Assembly: GCF_964656455.1 (NCBI RefSeq)
Contig: NC_135715.1
Span: forward strand, 36,900,603 to 36,964,602
Length of the DNA: 64,000 nt
Direction of reading: 5' to 3'
From: Halichoerus grypus
Lineage: Eukaryota; Chordata; Mammalia; Carnivora; Phocidae
A program made the position numbers and the translations under genes. The notes beneath the pieces were generated by a model. That model was not told the origin of the DNA. It did no database searches and saw only the letters and a program-made list of their open reading frames with translations. Every line of letters begins with the position of its first letter. The first letter of the stretch is position 1. This document shows positions 33,440 to 46,309 of the stretch, in pieces.

Positions 33440-35411
33440 ATTATTGTTTCTAACAGTGGTTCGTACTTCCAACTGTAAGAGAATCCCTTAAGCCATTCTT
33501 TAAAACTCAGTCCTTGAATTCTAATTCATACATTTTGAAACAGAGGTAGATCTGAAGAATCTTTTAATAAGCACCCTCTTTTAATTTTTTATGCATTCAA
33601 AATATTGAACCTAACTTACGTTTTAAAGACTAAAATAAAACTCTGTCTTTCTACACACGCACCCCTTTGATTTTATTAGACTTACTGAAAATAAAGCCAG
33701 TGTTGAACGATTCTGGAGAATCATCAAGACCATAGAGAAGATGTGCTAAACCCAGGATCCAGTTATGGTGTCGAATGCTACTATACTTTCCACACTGGAT
33801 CCTTACTCAGTTTGTACATCTGCCTGATAAATCTCCTGTATAGCAAGCTGGTAAGATGGTTTGAAAGTTGGTAAATTACTGGGTATGTAGGAGGAGCTCT
33901 CAGACCATGACAGCTATTCTTTCTCTCTGACCATCTAAATTCTTTAATAAAGTCACTGTGTATTAGCAACCACTGAAACAATGACCTTGCAGGTAGATTT
34001 CTTGTCCTAGGATTGTCCTTCACTATCTTCCACACAAAATATTTGATTATTCACTAGCGGAAGTTTTTATCCATCCATCCATTCATTCATCTATACATCC
34101 ATCTACTCCTATATTATATTTAATGCCTAATTAATGGCCAATGCCAATCCAATTTCAATGATACACATTTTTTTCTTCCAGGCTTCTAGCATACATAAAT
34201 ACTCAAATTCAATATATTGCAATAAATATTATATGCATACCTATATAACCAGTTATAAAAAAAGATCAAGATAGATACAATTTTATGGAATGAATTTCCT
34301 TTTAGGAAGAGGATTACATTCATTGAATGATAATCGAATTTAGTGCTATCCTCATCCTTTAGCTTTCCGTTTCAAGTGCACTTCCTAATTCATGTATACA
34401 CACGTTTCCTTGGGCAAAGTGTATTCTTAATAATATAGCATATTTCTCTGAACACTACTATATGAAAGAAGGTAAAAGGGAAATAAATTAAGTGTAGTCA
34501 AAATACTATATATTTTTTTCTCCTAGGAGTCCAAAATGTAAACTAAAGTGTCAAAAATATTTTATCAACATTCAAAATTTCTGATTTACCGAGTGATTAC
34601 TATTTGGGGAGAAATTAATTAGCTTCCCTCACCCATTTATCTTAACATTGCAATTTCACTGTGTGTCTGTGGTATTTATGTTGAGAGTGTTATGCTATTG
34701 TAAAATCTTTGGGGGAAAACTTTGGAACATGAAAATACAGAAATAATATATTTTACAAATTTTCCAACTTCATGAAGATACACTTTACTTTGTACTTTGA
34801 TATAATTTAGTAATACTTGAACTTAGTAATACTCACAAGTATGGGCATATCTTTAGAAGATCCAATCAATTAAAATTAGTAAACAATAAACACATTTTTT
34901 ATTTTGTAAATTTATAACCACTTATCAAAATTAGGTATGAAAAGACCTCTCTTTCAGTATTCTAATTGATTTGAGCACAGGGATACAAAGGAAAAATAGT
35001 GGAGGAGAAAAAAAGGCACAAAAGTTGTATGAGAAAGGACTGGAAACAAAACTAAACACAACATTGATTTGACCATACTGTGTTGACTATACAAGCTGAA
35101 CTACGTTTTTTAGCTCTTTACTTTTATTAGTGAACAGTCACAAAAATTTTGCTACAAAAGTATTGAGAAAAAAGTGTATATATCTAAGTATAATATATAG
35201 TACATTATATATATTATATATATATATTTAAAAGTTAGAAGTGTAATTTGCTAATAAAAGAAACAAATTGACTTTCTAGAAAATAGCACCAAGAGTCATA
35301 GTATAGAACTTTAAAATATTTAATAGTTATTACAGAAAGAAAGAAAGTGTAAGTGTATAAGAAATTAGAATAAAAATTAGTCTCAGGGAAAATATTTTAT
35401 CTCTATTAATA
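33440..35411. other. Unassigned AT-rich sequence
   Basis: No gene. CCATCCATCCATTCATTCATC at 34069 is a short simple repeat. A TA-rich block lies at 35160-35230. The 84-residue antisense frame at 33781-34035 shows no motif. Confidence 0.4.
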
Positions 35412-35422
35412 TTTAACATTTA

Positions 35423-35636
35423 GAGGCCCCTGGGTGGCTCAGTTGGTTAAGCAACTGCCTTCGGCTCAGGTCATGATTCTGGAGTCCCGGGATCGAGTCC
35501 CGCATCGGGCTCCCTGCTGAGCAGGGAGTCTGCTTCTCCCTCTGACCTTCCCCCCTCTCATGCTCTATCTTATTCTCTCTCTCAAATAAATAAATAAAAT
35601 CTTTAAAAAAAAAAAAGAAACAATCCTTTAAAAAAA
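35423..35636 (+). mobile_element. Young CAN SINE
   Basis: Near-consensus sense copy (GGCCCCTGGGTGGCTCAGTT to AAATAAATAAAATCTTT). Its poly-A is interrupted by GAAACAATCC. The target duplication TTTAACATTTA / ATTAACATTTA flanks it. Confidence 0.96.
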
Positions 35637-35647
35637 ATTAACATTTA

Positions 35648-36949
35648 TATAAGAATGGTTCTGATTTGTTATAGAATAGTGAAGATGAATATAAAATTAA
35701 TGCAAATTAACAGGATAATTATCTTATTATTACTGTATTGTTCCTTAAACTTTACAAATATTGAATTATGGATAATATTTATATTTGCATATGAATAATA
35801 ATCTAGCATTTAAACAAACCTTTTTCTTTGTAGTTCTGTGATTTTTCAAGGGCTTAATACATGTTTTCCTTGCCTTTCTTTTGTTTTGTTATGTTTTCCC
35901 TTACAAAATTGTACAAAAGTGATACACTAAACAAAAATTGAAAGGAATTTACTCAGCTAGAAGCAGTTATTGTGTGAGTCACCTTGTTAGCTTTACAAAA
36001 AGTGAAATGAGTTAAAGTTTAACTTTTGTTTGAAGAGCTAACCAATTCAATCACATAATAAGTAAGAAAATGGAGCTTATCTTAAGAAATAAGACTTCGG
36101 TAAATAAAAAACGAATTGGAAAAGAGAATTGTTACTCTGTGTTTACATGAGAGAATATTGGAAAGAGATTATCCCTAATCAGCATGATTAGCTAATCAGG
36201 AGGTTTAATTGAAAGCCAAATCCTCAAGTAAATATTTCAGCAACAACAACAAAGAAAGAATAAAAATGATATTAAGAAACCCAAACAAAAATATAAACAT
36301 AAGGCTTTAGGTGCAGAGTACCTATGGTTGTTGCCGAATGTCAGAGCTGTTATATTTAAAAATAACTAAATGTGAGGCAGCATGCATATGTGGGAAGATT
36401 TCAGAAGAGAGTTAGGAATTGAAGCTGAAGGCCAGAGAAAGACAAGAAGGAAAAGTGGAGAGTGACAGGAAAAAAGAATGGAAAAGAACACCTCCAGATG
36501 TTTTTAGCTTTGCAAAAATTTTCATCAGGATGCTATAACTCTGGAAGTAGAAAATGCAGAAATACTATGTTTTACAAATTTTCAAAATCTCTTTTTTTCA
36601 CGGATTCATCTCATACTAAACTTGCGCCTATCAGCCATCCAAGAAGAAGATGGGTATATATGGGTGCAGATACATAGTCTATGTATGTGACATATAACAC
36701 AGATAAAACCCTCTGCTCAGTTGCACATCATTCACTCTGATTATTGATGAATTACTGAAAGGAAGAAAAATTCTACAAAAAAGAAACCCAAATAACTTGC
36801 CCTGTGTTTCTTTCTTTGAGGATTTGCAGTCTTTCTTGATAGGTCCCTTACTTTACAAATTTAAACAAAATGCTCATCCGTTATAGACAGGCTTTAGAAA
36901 TAATATGTTAAAAGACCTTTATTTTATAAAGCCAAACATATGTCCAATT
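35648..36949. other. Unassigned sequence
   Basis: No gene. A 71-residue frame at 36462-36677 has no recognised domain. Confidence 0.4.
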
Positions 36950-37050
36950 TTTTTTAGATCAAACAGCATGTCAAATTTACACAGCTAGTTAGGAAGTTGA
37001 ACTGAGGAGTGCTGATTCCTCTCTCTACGTTCAGGCCACTGTCCTGGAAT
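36950..37050 (+). mobile_element. MIR 3' fragment
   Basis: ATTTACACAGCTAGTTAGGAAGTTGAACTGAGGAGTGCTGATTCC and AGGCCACTGTCCTGG match the distal half of MIR in order. Confidence 0.55.
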
Positions 37051-37560
37051 GGAAGGAGCAAGAGGAAAGTGGAGAGATGAGGTCAGTTATGCAGACTGTT
37101 TTTAGATCATTTAGGGCCAGGATGGAAAAGAAAAAAGTGTAAATTGTTTCTATGCGTATGGTGAAGGAATGAAAGGATTTTGAATAGGGGTGTATATTTA
37201 TATTCATGTATCAGAAGTGTCTCCAGCTTCTTAGTGTGGAGGACTATAGTGTGGAAGTAAGGAGACTAATTGAAGGCTATTTCAATAGTGCAGGTGAAAG
37301 ATTATTGTGGTTAGAACTAGCAATCAAGTTTTTGAGGATTAACTAGACCAGTTATATTTATTTGGAGGAACAAGCCAAGAGTATTGGTATAAGGAACAGA
37401 TACCAAATATAAAGAAAGAGAAGAATCAAGTATGAATATTAGGGTTTGAACTAAAAACTGACTGATGGTTCCATTTAGTCAGTGAGGGTGAAATTATGGA
37501 TTAGAAAGGAAATGAGAATGTATCAAGAGCTCATTTTGAGGTGTTTATCATTCTTTGTTG
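37051..37560 (+). repeat. Second copy of the old unnamed repeat
   Basis: AGGAGACTAATTGAAGGCTATTTCAATAGTGCAGGTGAAAG, then TGGTTAGAACTAGCAATC and AAGAATCAAGTATGAATATTAGGG, follow the same consensus as 4030-4830. It is strongly diverged. Confidence 0.4.
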
Positions 37561-38989
37561 TTGTTTAACATTTTATTTAAACTTTTCCATGTTTGAAGAT
37601 GTTCATAAGAAAGACATAGGGAAAATTCTGTTTTGAAAATATATTGAATATCATCAAAATGCCATAAATGTGTCCAAAATCTCAATTACATAAAGTATAG
37701 GATTAATGCAGTGTATCTGGTTTAAGCCTGCTGCAAAAGGTGGGATTCAATAGTGTTGTGTCTGGATTCACTTTTAATGGGGACCTGTAATTGAAAATTG
37801 ACATTCAGCAATAGATTAAGGCACTTTTGGGGCATCTAAGTCAAGCTGTGGAGTAAAGGGGTGAATACGTAAATCTGGAATGCTGGAGTGAAGGGGAGAA
37901 ATCAAAATCTAGCAAAAGAAATGCAAGAGATACAGAGAATGAAATAGAGATACAGAGATAGTGATACAGATAGAAAGAGTGAGATGGTGGCAAACAGGGA
38001 TGGAGAGCTATGGCATTCCTTTTGTCAAGGCCTTGATAAATACATTGGTGATGAAAGCCTAGCATCAGTGGAAAGTGCTGTGGTGATTGTCTTCTCTCAG
38101 TCAGAAGTGAAGGTAAAAGACCCTGCCATTAAGATAGACTGCTTGATTTCAACAAGAATGGTGTGATTTTGGGGTGATAGGCCAAGTCATTGCTTTTAGA
38201 TTCCAGAGGGAGCGTTGCCATAGTAATTATAATAGGCAGAAAACTAGAATAGTAATCAGAACAGCCTGATCTATAGAAATCTTTGATGAGAGCACATGCA
38301 TAATCAAACACTCAGAATCGAATAGGTGGCAGTCCTGAAGTTCATACCTGATCTGTGTAATCATAAAAAAGTGACACATCTGGTAAACTAACACTTGATT
38401 TGGCTTACCACAGTAGCGTCAGGAGCTTTTGCTCAGTTCTGAGACCCCACTTCACTGAGACGCTGGTACACTTGAGGGAGGACTCTCCAATAACAGCACA
38501 AGTCTATACGGGATTTTCCTTCTAGCCTTTGGAACAGGGAAAGTGGTAACTGTGTGCTTGGAAAGAGAAATTATTCAGCCTGTTAGGAATTATTGAACAC
38601 TGGCTCTGAACTAATCCCTGGGAATATAAAATTTAACTGTAGTTTAACAGAGTGAGGGCTTGTGGAATTTACGTGGGAAGTGGCATTTTTAGTTGATCCT
38701 ACCTCACAATAGGTATAGCGGGATAACAAATTCATACTCATGTCATGTCCCAAATTCTTAAGCTGTAATTAAGATACACATGCCTACCTATTGTATCGTC
38801 ATATTGGTTCCCTGAATCAAAGTATAAGGATCATTAGGGGAGAAAGAGAAAATGGAAGTTTCTGTATTTCCCACATTTCCATCAGTTGTGTAAACCCAAA
38901 CTAAACACACGTCTGTGGTGGAGACAAAGATACTAGAAAAGTGATGAATTTACTAAAGGTACAGGAGTAGTAGAATACAGTTGGATTTT
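37561..38989. other. Unassigned sequence
   Basis: No gene. The stretch 37.84-38.06 kb is GAGA-rich. Parts of 38.35-38.99 kb may belong upstream to the LTR-like element that follows. Confidence 0.35.
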
Positions 38990-39385
38990 CTCAGTGGTTT
39001 CCTTGGGAATGGGGTATTCTGCTCCACATACGACTTGCTCTGGCAAACAAGATGCTAACAAATGTGATGCCATCTAAGCCTGGAAAAGCAATTGTATAGT
39101 AGGGCTTGCTTTTTAGCCCATTTTGTTCTTCTAATTAACCATCAAAACATGTCCTGGTAGCCTGCAGGAGGACAAAATGTGAGGGGCTGGTGGAGAGCTG
39201 AGTTATTCCATTTGAGGCCACCCTATACCATCTTACCCTCTGATCTCAAATGTGTAATTGAGATTAGCAGACAACAGTCAAGCCTGGACCAGGTCAGCAA
39301 AACCACCCAATGCAACTTGTCATTTCTCTTTCATGAGAAATAATAGGACTGTTGTTTTAAGCCAATAAAATATTGCATATCTTGA
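38990..39385 (+). mobile_element. Old MLT1-like LTR fragment
   Basis: TTGCTCTGGCAAACAAGATGCTAACAAATGTGATGCCATC, TTTTTAGCCCATTTTGTTCTTC, a CATGAGAAATAATAGG near 39330 and TTGTTTTAAGCCAATAAAATATTG follow the order of an ancient mammalian LTR. The subfamily is uncertain. Confidence 0.45.
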
Positions 39386-41908
39386 TATGTAGGATTATTG
39401 AATAAATGGCTAAATGTCACAGGTGGTTACTATCCCATCTCTTTTATTTCACTTATTAACCGAAAGCTCAAGAGAGAGTGATCTTGTCATATGAAAGTGG
39501 ATTACTTTTAAGTTTAAGCAGGGAGTAACTTCAATTTCAGCTATTCATCCAGATGTTGTCTCCTTACTTGAGGAAATTAAACACAAATCAAATTCCAAGC
39601 ACTTGTTTTACAACTAGTTATAAAACAAGTTTTTTTTTTTTTTATTGCTATTGATCTGGAAATTCAATCTCTCTCTCTCTCCTCATCACCTCTCTCTCAA
39701 ATACTCAGAAGTAGTTTGCTTCCACATGGCAAGAGAATAGATCTTCTCCGTCCTGCTTCTAAATTTAGAACACATTTTAATTTGCAGGGATATTGATCAC
39801 CGTACTGTCCCAGAGAACATCACAACTATCCACCAAATAATGAATTTATTTTGATAAGAAATCCAGAAAGCAGCATTTCATTTCATGAAATTCTATGATT
39901 CCATAAAAAATAAATGGCTTCTTAGTCAGTGAATATTTTTGGAGGTCCAGTGACTGGGATACATTCAAATATTCCCTCAAAAGTAAAGATAAGTTGATAT
40001 ACCTTGGACCTCTTATTCAGAAAAAAAAAATAGAACAATGCAAACAAAGTCACTTTTGATTTTAGAAACAATATGTGGATTTAGAAACACATATGGATGT
40101 GTTGTGCTGACCATTTTCTGAGTTACTAAGATGCTTCCATTTTTACCCCAGAAGAGGTTTGTCAGATAGCTCCAAATGGGAAGTAAGGCAATTCTGCCAC
40201 CCAACCTTCAGAAGCAATGGATTCTATGATAATGAAAATGTCTGTGGCAAATCAGGTTACAACAAGGACCCTGTGGTGAGCCCAGCAGAGAGAGTAAAAA
40301 GGGAGATCCTTAGGTTTTGGCAGCAAAGACATAACAGAAAAACTACACTTTTGACAAACAACATTCTTTACTATAGAGTAGGTTCCGATAGAGATTAAAT
40401 GCCTAACTCAGGACTCCAAGTGACCCCAGGCCCATAATTATCCAATTCACTATCCATAGACCAAACCATTGTCCAAAAAAATAAGTACTATATTCAGAAC
40501 AATTTCTGAAGGCAGAACTAAGCTGCAAGAGCAGAGAGCTCACACTGCAACTCAAGGAATCCAGTGAGGTAACCTAACACATTTTAACAGTGATAACATT
40601 TGTTAACTAACAAATGTAATTAACACTTGTTAATTACATAAACTAAGTGCTTCAAATCTTCCAAAGGAAGTTTTGGGCTGCACCAAAAGGTAGAAAACCT
40701 ATCAGTATTGGCTTACAAAGCTGAGTAGTTATGTAGGAGGGAAATCATAAATGCCAAATATGTCTTGAGACCATTTAGAGAAATTAGTACTGAAATATCT
40801 CCTCCGATAACCTTTCTTGATATATTTTAGGAGATACTGCAGTATACATATATAAATATTATATACATAAAAATAGGTGAATGATGTAAGTATGTTTTAA
40901 AGTCATTTTTCCTTTAAAAAATATATTTGGTATGTTTGTGGTAGTTAATTTAAAATTTAGCCCATAAATTAAAAAAACAAAACAAAACATGACGGTACCA
41001 TGAAAAAAATTTAAAGAGAAGGAATGGACATGATCCACAGAGGGTGTATTTAGATTTACATGTAGTAACTGCTAAAGTTTTAAAATATCCCCTCCTAAAC
41101 CTTTAAAGGTTGTCAAGAATCAACTATGTATGTATAGGTTCATTCCTGGAATCTACTCTCTTCCATTGATCAATACCACACTGACTTGATTATGTATTTT
41201 GAACTTTTAAATGGCTGAAATGTTTTTAAGGATTTTCTTAAGAAATACAAATTATTAAACATGTTAATAAAAACACAATGTTAGATTATTGAATTCTGAA
41301 GTATATCATGAAATATATAAGAAAAATCCTCAGTAATGCCATTTTTACCACATAATTAATTTTAAGATATTTCTCTACATAGCTAATTTTCCTAGAGATG
41401 AACATATTTATTAAAATGACAATAATAATGATTTTTTTATCACTGATTTTAGAATTTGATGACTCATTCCATCTGAGGTTCTAGTGGCTATATTTCATGG
41501 TTCAGGCCCACAGACACACTAGAATGGTTTCACCATACATTTGTTTATTCTAGGGTTTGAACTGACAGAGAAGCCCATATTCAGAAAAATCCCTTTTTTG
41601 CAATATAATGGCAGAAAAATACAAAAGCATGCAATGCAAGCAAATTTTAAGCTTTAGGTTTAAGCTTTAAGGTTTAACACGAATGTTCATTGGTCAAAGC
41701 AAGTTACGTATTAACATGAATGAGCCCAAAGACAAATTTTAGGAGGTATATTCTCCTATAGAAATGAAGTAGAGGGAGTAAATATTTTTGAATAATATTC
41801 AAAGGATCATGATCTGTCTACTTGTTCAAGTCTCTCTGACATGCAAAATATAAGATCTCCAAAGGTTTTGTCAAAATCATGGCATCAAGTTTGAAGTCCA
41901 GGGTCTTG
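39386..41908. other. Unassigned, with possible old LTR traces
   Basis: No gene. The stretch 40159-40398 encodes a 79-residue frame with no recognised domain. The stretch 41.48-41.76 kb, with CATTGGTCAAAGCAAGTTACG, resembles an old repeat of unknown name. An AAGCTTTAGGTTTAAGCTTTAAGG mini-repeat lies at about 41651. Confidence 0.3.
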
Positions 41909-41926
41909 AAATCTCTGAGCAATCTT

Positions 41927-42117
41927 TTTTTTTCTTTTAAGATTATTTATTTATTTATTTATTTAGAGTGGGGGGGGCAGAAGGAGAGGGGGAGAGAATC
42001 TCAGGCAGCTCTGTGCTGAGTGCGGAGCCGGGAGCGGGGTCCCACAACCCTGAGATCATGACCTGAGCTGAAATTAAGAGTCGGACGCTTAACCCACTCA
42101 GCCATCCAGGTGCCCCA
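41927..42117 (-). mobile_element. CAN SINE, antisense
   Basis: Tail TTTAAGATTATTTATTTATTT, G-rich middle, head CACTCAGCCATCCAGGTGCCCC. The 18-bp target duplication AAATCTCTGAGCAATCTT / AAATCTCTGTGAAATCTT flanks it at 41909-41926 and 42118-42135, with two differences. Confidence 0.96.
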
Positions 42118-43339
42118 AAATCTCTGTGAAATCTTGATGGAACTCCTTTTTATCTAAAGTCCTCTGAACCAAAAGCCAACTTATTACCTTCCCTCACACT
42201 AATCATTAATGCATGGAACAGATTGCCATTAGCCTCCCAAGGCAAATATAGGTCTTTGGTCCTTAACAATTCTGTACAGGTATTACCAGGTGTCCCTGCT
42301 CTGAGGGAAAGGGATATTTCTTCATTAGGTCCAGGTTTTGTTACCACATCTCTTGGCTCTGCCCTCTGGAAGTTCTTTCTCTTTGCATCATTGCATCTTT
42401 CTCTTTGCATCGTAACCAAAAATTGGTTAAGGATAAAATAATTAAGAGAATTAAAGAATTTGCCCATTGGGAAGTCTAAGCTCTCTCAACCTGATCCCTG
42501 TCCTTGAAAGTTTGGGAACCAAAAGATTTCTTATAACTTAAATAATTTGTTTCTTGTGATCTGGCTGGCAGCACTTTTGACAATATGGTTTTCATGTGTT
42601 TTAGTTTATAAGTCTTAAATTTCAGTCTACTCTATATGCCAAGAACCACACCGTCAATTATTTTCAAGACATTATCTCTCTAGACTAAATTATAGTTCCT
42701 TTGAGCAAATAAGGTTTCTGTGAGACCACATTCTTCTTTTGGATCCTTTCATCCAGCTTAAAGGGTCTATTTGATACCAATCAATTCCTTTCAGAAATGG
42801 TAACTAAAGGTATTTGAGCAACATACCTAATTTGGGCTTTTGCTTATCATATACAATAACATATTTTATTTGGTAAAAGGATGTTTAATTTTCAAAACCT
42901 GTAAGATTATGAGCTTCCTATCTTAGCTCAAAATTATGTTTGCAAACTGGCACATACTTTTGTGAGCTTACCTCTATCTTTTAGTAAATTATGAAATATG
43001 GCTAGTAGCAACCAACTCATTTTTTCAACATTTTTGCCTCAAGATCTCCAGGTATTTCATTGAAAATACATTAGGAACAGTTTCTGTGTTTTAGAATATG
43101 ATAAGCAAAATTTCTCCAAATATTTTGGCACTAAAGAAAATAAATCTCCATTTTTCCTACCTCCGGTATCAGTTTTCTCACTTTAAGCACTTGTTCCAAA
43201 ATCCACAGCTATGTATTCTAGGTTCGTTTTACAAACACCAGTTCTGTTTCTGTTGCCAATTTTTATATCCACTTTTACTACATAAGCAAAGAGAAGTGCC
43301 AAAAAAAAAAAAAAAAAAAGCTTCTAGCTTCTAGCAATA
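42118..43339. other. Unassigned sequence
   Basis: A 105-residue antisense frame at 42150-42467 shows no domain I know. TTTCTCTTTGCATC is duplicated near 42377 and 42400. A pure A run lies at about 43302-43319. Confidence 0.35.
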
Positions 43340-43620
43340 GATATTTATTTTTCTCATGGCTCTGCTGTTTAGCTTAGGAGTATCTGCTCCAAAGTATTCC
43401 TCCTGGGGCCAAGGCTGAACGGCAAGAACTACTGAGTCACAGCTCTTCTAGAGATGACAGATGTGCAAGATGACATGCCCAAGCACACAAACACGTTAAA
43501 AGCACTGTTGATGTCACATCTGCTAACATCCCATTAGACAAAGGAGTAACAGGGATGAACCTAAATGCAACTGGTAGTGAATGCACTCCAGTCATAGAGT
43601 TTAGGGAAAGGGAGTTACCA
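43340..43620 (+). repeat. Old interspersed repeat, family not named
   Basis: CTCATGGCTCTGCTGTTTAGC, CCTCCTGGGGCCAAGGCTGAACGGCA, GTCACATCTGCTAACATCCCATTAGACAAAGGAGTAACAGG follow in order a common old mammalian repeat. I cannot name it. Confidence 0.45.
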
Positions 43621-43631
43621 TTTTTCAATAT

Positions 43632-44005
43632 TAATGTCTTAGTCCATTCAGACTGTTATAGCAGAAAACCATAGACCAGAGGACTTAGAAACAACATAAC
43701 TTTATTTCTCATGGTTCTGGAGGCTAGGAAGTTCAGATCAAGGCACCAACAGATTTGGTGTCTAGTGAGAGCTCACTTTCTAGTTCACAGACAGCCATCT
43801 TTTTGCTGTATTCTCACGTGACAGATGGGATGAGGGAGCTCTTCCAGGTGTCTTCTATAAAGGCATGGAACTGTCTCATGAGGGCAGAACCCTCATGACC
43901 TAATCACCTACCAAAGGCTCCACCTCCTAATACCATGAAATTGGAGGTTACGATTTCAACGTAAGAATTTTGAGGGGACACAGACATTCTGTCTATAGTA
44001 TAATG
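43632..44005 (-). mobile_element. MLT1A-type MaLR LTR, antisense, near full length
   Basis: Starting at about 43635, GTCTTAGTCCATTCAGACTG, TTTATTTCTCATGGTTCTGGAGGC, CTCATGACCTAATCACC and the end ATTTCAACGTAAGAATTTTGAGGGGACAC are the reverse of an MLT1A-type LTR. Read on the minus strand it runs from a TATGAATTT-like 5' part to ...CTAAGACA. It is about 370 bp, with no internal region beside it, so it is a solo LTR. Confidence 0.8.
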
Positions 44006-45240
44006 TAATTTAGCAAGTCCCACTAAAAGGAAGTTGCATGAAATTATGTCTTCAACAGCAGTTTTTCAAGAGTGAAAAACAAAATAAACACAAGACAAGC
44101 ATAGATAAATACTAATAAATTGTTATCCATTTGAAGTATCATCCATTTGAAGTGTCATCCATTGCAGGTCATTCTTCTTAGCTGGAATTGTAAGAAATAC
44201 AAGAGCGGGTAGGATTATCCATCTCTATTGGCATGGTATTCTCATAACAAATACTACTCATAAGCAAATCATTAAGGAGTTTCTGTTGGTTTATTGTTAA
44301 TATTTTCTCTTTAGCTCCACTTGTAATAACATGAAAGAATTTCATATTTGACTATAACATAATTAAGCTTTTAAAAACATTATTTTTATGCACTCTTCTT
44401 GTCCAACAAAATAACAAGATAAAAGAAGAGAAAGATCTAGTGAACTGGTGGTTCAAAACAGAAGTAAGACAAAATGTACATTTAGAATCATGATGAAGGG
44501 AAGCTTCAGATTACACCTGTAAAATCCACTCATTCAAATAATCCTGATGGGAGGAGGCAGACAGAATGCATTAAAGGTGTACCTCTAAGGAAAAAAAAAA
44601 AGTATTATAGAGTATTTAATGTGTTCATTTTGAGACAAGTTACTAGTTCATTCAGCTATTTCAGAGTCTCTAAAAAATGTTTTCTCTACATGTAGAAATC
44701 TTGAATAGTTATCTATTTATTCTTTAATTATAGGAATTTTACCAAGGGATATGTGAATATGATCCTTTTTTGTATTAACCATGTTGTAATACACCCTTCC
44801 AATCTGGGGACTCAGTTTTACCTATAGATCAGGTGAGTAATCTTTAAATAGGATTTTTTTTTTCATTTCATTCTGTACTGTTTTCTTCTTTTAGAATGTC
44901 TATTATCCTCACTTCAAGATACCTAGATCTACCTAGCATCAAACTTGCTTTTCTCTCAATTATTATCAAACAGGATTTTAGATCAGAAATTTATAGTAAG
45001 ACACCAAAATAAAATGGACATAATATTTGAAAGTTCTTTGCCAAATAACCATATGCTTATTTTCAAATAATTTTGACTATAAACAGTTTCTTTGATCTCA
45101 AACACCTTCCTATTCTCTGAGAATGCAAAAATTTTGAGAGAATAAGTGAGATCATTTTGTGAGGATGGTATTTTAGGAGAAATCTTTGCTGTGTTCCCTT
45201 CACCTTCCACCAAGGGAGCCTGGCTCTAATCCCCTCACCT
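44006..45240. other. Unassigned sequence
   Basis: No gene. It contains a 16-bp near-tandem (ATCCATTTGAAGTATC and ATCCATTTGAAGTGTC, then a partial third) at about 44124-44164. Confidence 0.4.
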
Positions 45241-45960
45241 CAAACCTGAAAAACAAGGCTCCAACAGGGACCTAAGAATGCCAAATAGGTAACAAACACT
45301 GACTGGGTTCACACTGGTCTACAATCTGACTTCAGCCTGAGAAGCCATGAGGACAAGGATTTCTCTGGCAGCCTTGATCCCAGAGCCGGGAGTGTCATTA
45401 CTGTGGGATTTGCTGACATTTTCATGGTTTATTGGTCAGGGGCTATGTATGCATTTCCACAAGTTGAGATGTGGTCCCCATGAGAAAGAGAAATAAAATG
45501 GCCTACAGGGCTACACAGATGGGTATAAAAAACTCGGTAATGAAAAACTTGAAGTGAGTGAGCTGGGACTGAGGATGGAGGACCAACTGACCCCCTAGAA
45601 TATAAGAATCTGCAACAGTGAAGGAAAATGCTTTGGACCAGCCTGGCAAAAAATGTCTGAACATCCTTAAAATTGTGTCCCAGGAGACAAAGAGTCATCT
45701 TTAAACAACCATGAGGCCCATAGAGAATGAAGTAAGTTTGTGATAATACTAATGAAAGTACAAACTGCCATACTCCTGGGCCTTGTCCTTCCAAAGAGAT
45801 CAATGGAACAGTCGGCAAGAGGTAAGAGTAAGAAGAGAAACAGCCAGTAGGGATTATAGGAGCCAATAGTGCTTTTCTCAGCCTGCAGGTGCCCAGCCTG
45901 AAGCTGCCTGAGCTGTGAGAATGGTATAAACTTTTCACTGCTTCACTTCAGAATTTTGAT
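45241..45960. other. GC-richer block with the longest open frame of the window
   Basis: The antisense frame at 45429-45938 (169 residues) is the longest in the 64 kb. Its product is rich in S, L, H and C, has no domain or signal I recognise, and shows no exon-like context (no clear splice sites, no homologous neighbours). The block has TATA-like and AATAAA-like words (GGGTATAAAAAACTC near 45513, AGAAATAAAATGG near 45487). A solo LTR of unknown family or a unique segment are the likely readings. I do not call a gene. Confidence 0.25.
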
Positions 45961-46309
45961 TAATATCTACAATTGAATTGAGTTTCTGAAATTTACAGCA
46001 GTCTGCCACATAAGAGTAAGCAGACGACCTATAGGAATTCCCAGAATTCTGATCTAGATAAGACTTGCTTTATTTCTTTTTTAAATGTGGGCCAAGGGAA
46101 CATTATTTCATTCAATAAACTTAGGGGATGGTGAGGCAGCAATATAGTAAGATTTAAATGCATTGCGAGTCCAGCTTCTTCAAGGTATTTTTTCATCTTT
46201 GTTATAATTTATTCTGGGTTGTCTAATATTCCTTTCATTTTCTCAACCTGTTTATCTGTTTGTCTATTCATCTATCTAACTAAAATTACCATAGAATTCA
46301 CACAATATT
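45961..46309. other. Unassigned sequence
   Basis: No gene and no recognised repeat. Confidence 0.4.

Noticed and set aside
42150..42467. 105-residue antisense frame
   Set aside because: No domain recognised, begins near a SINE target site, no supporting context.
45429..45938. 169-residue open frame on the minus strand as a gene
   Set aside because: No domain, no splice or promoter context, composition without protein-like pattern. Kept only as a low-interest observation.
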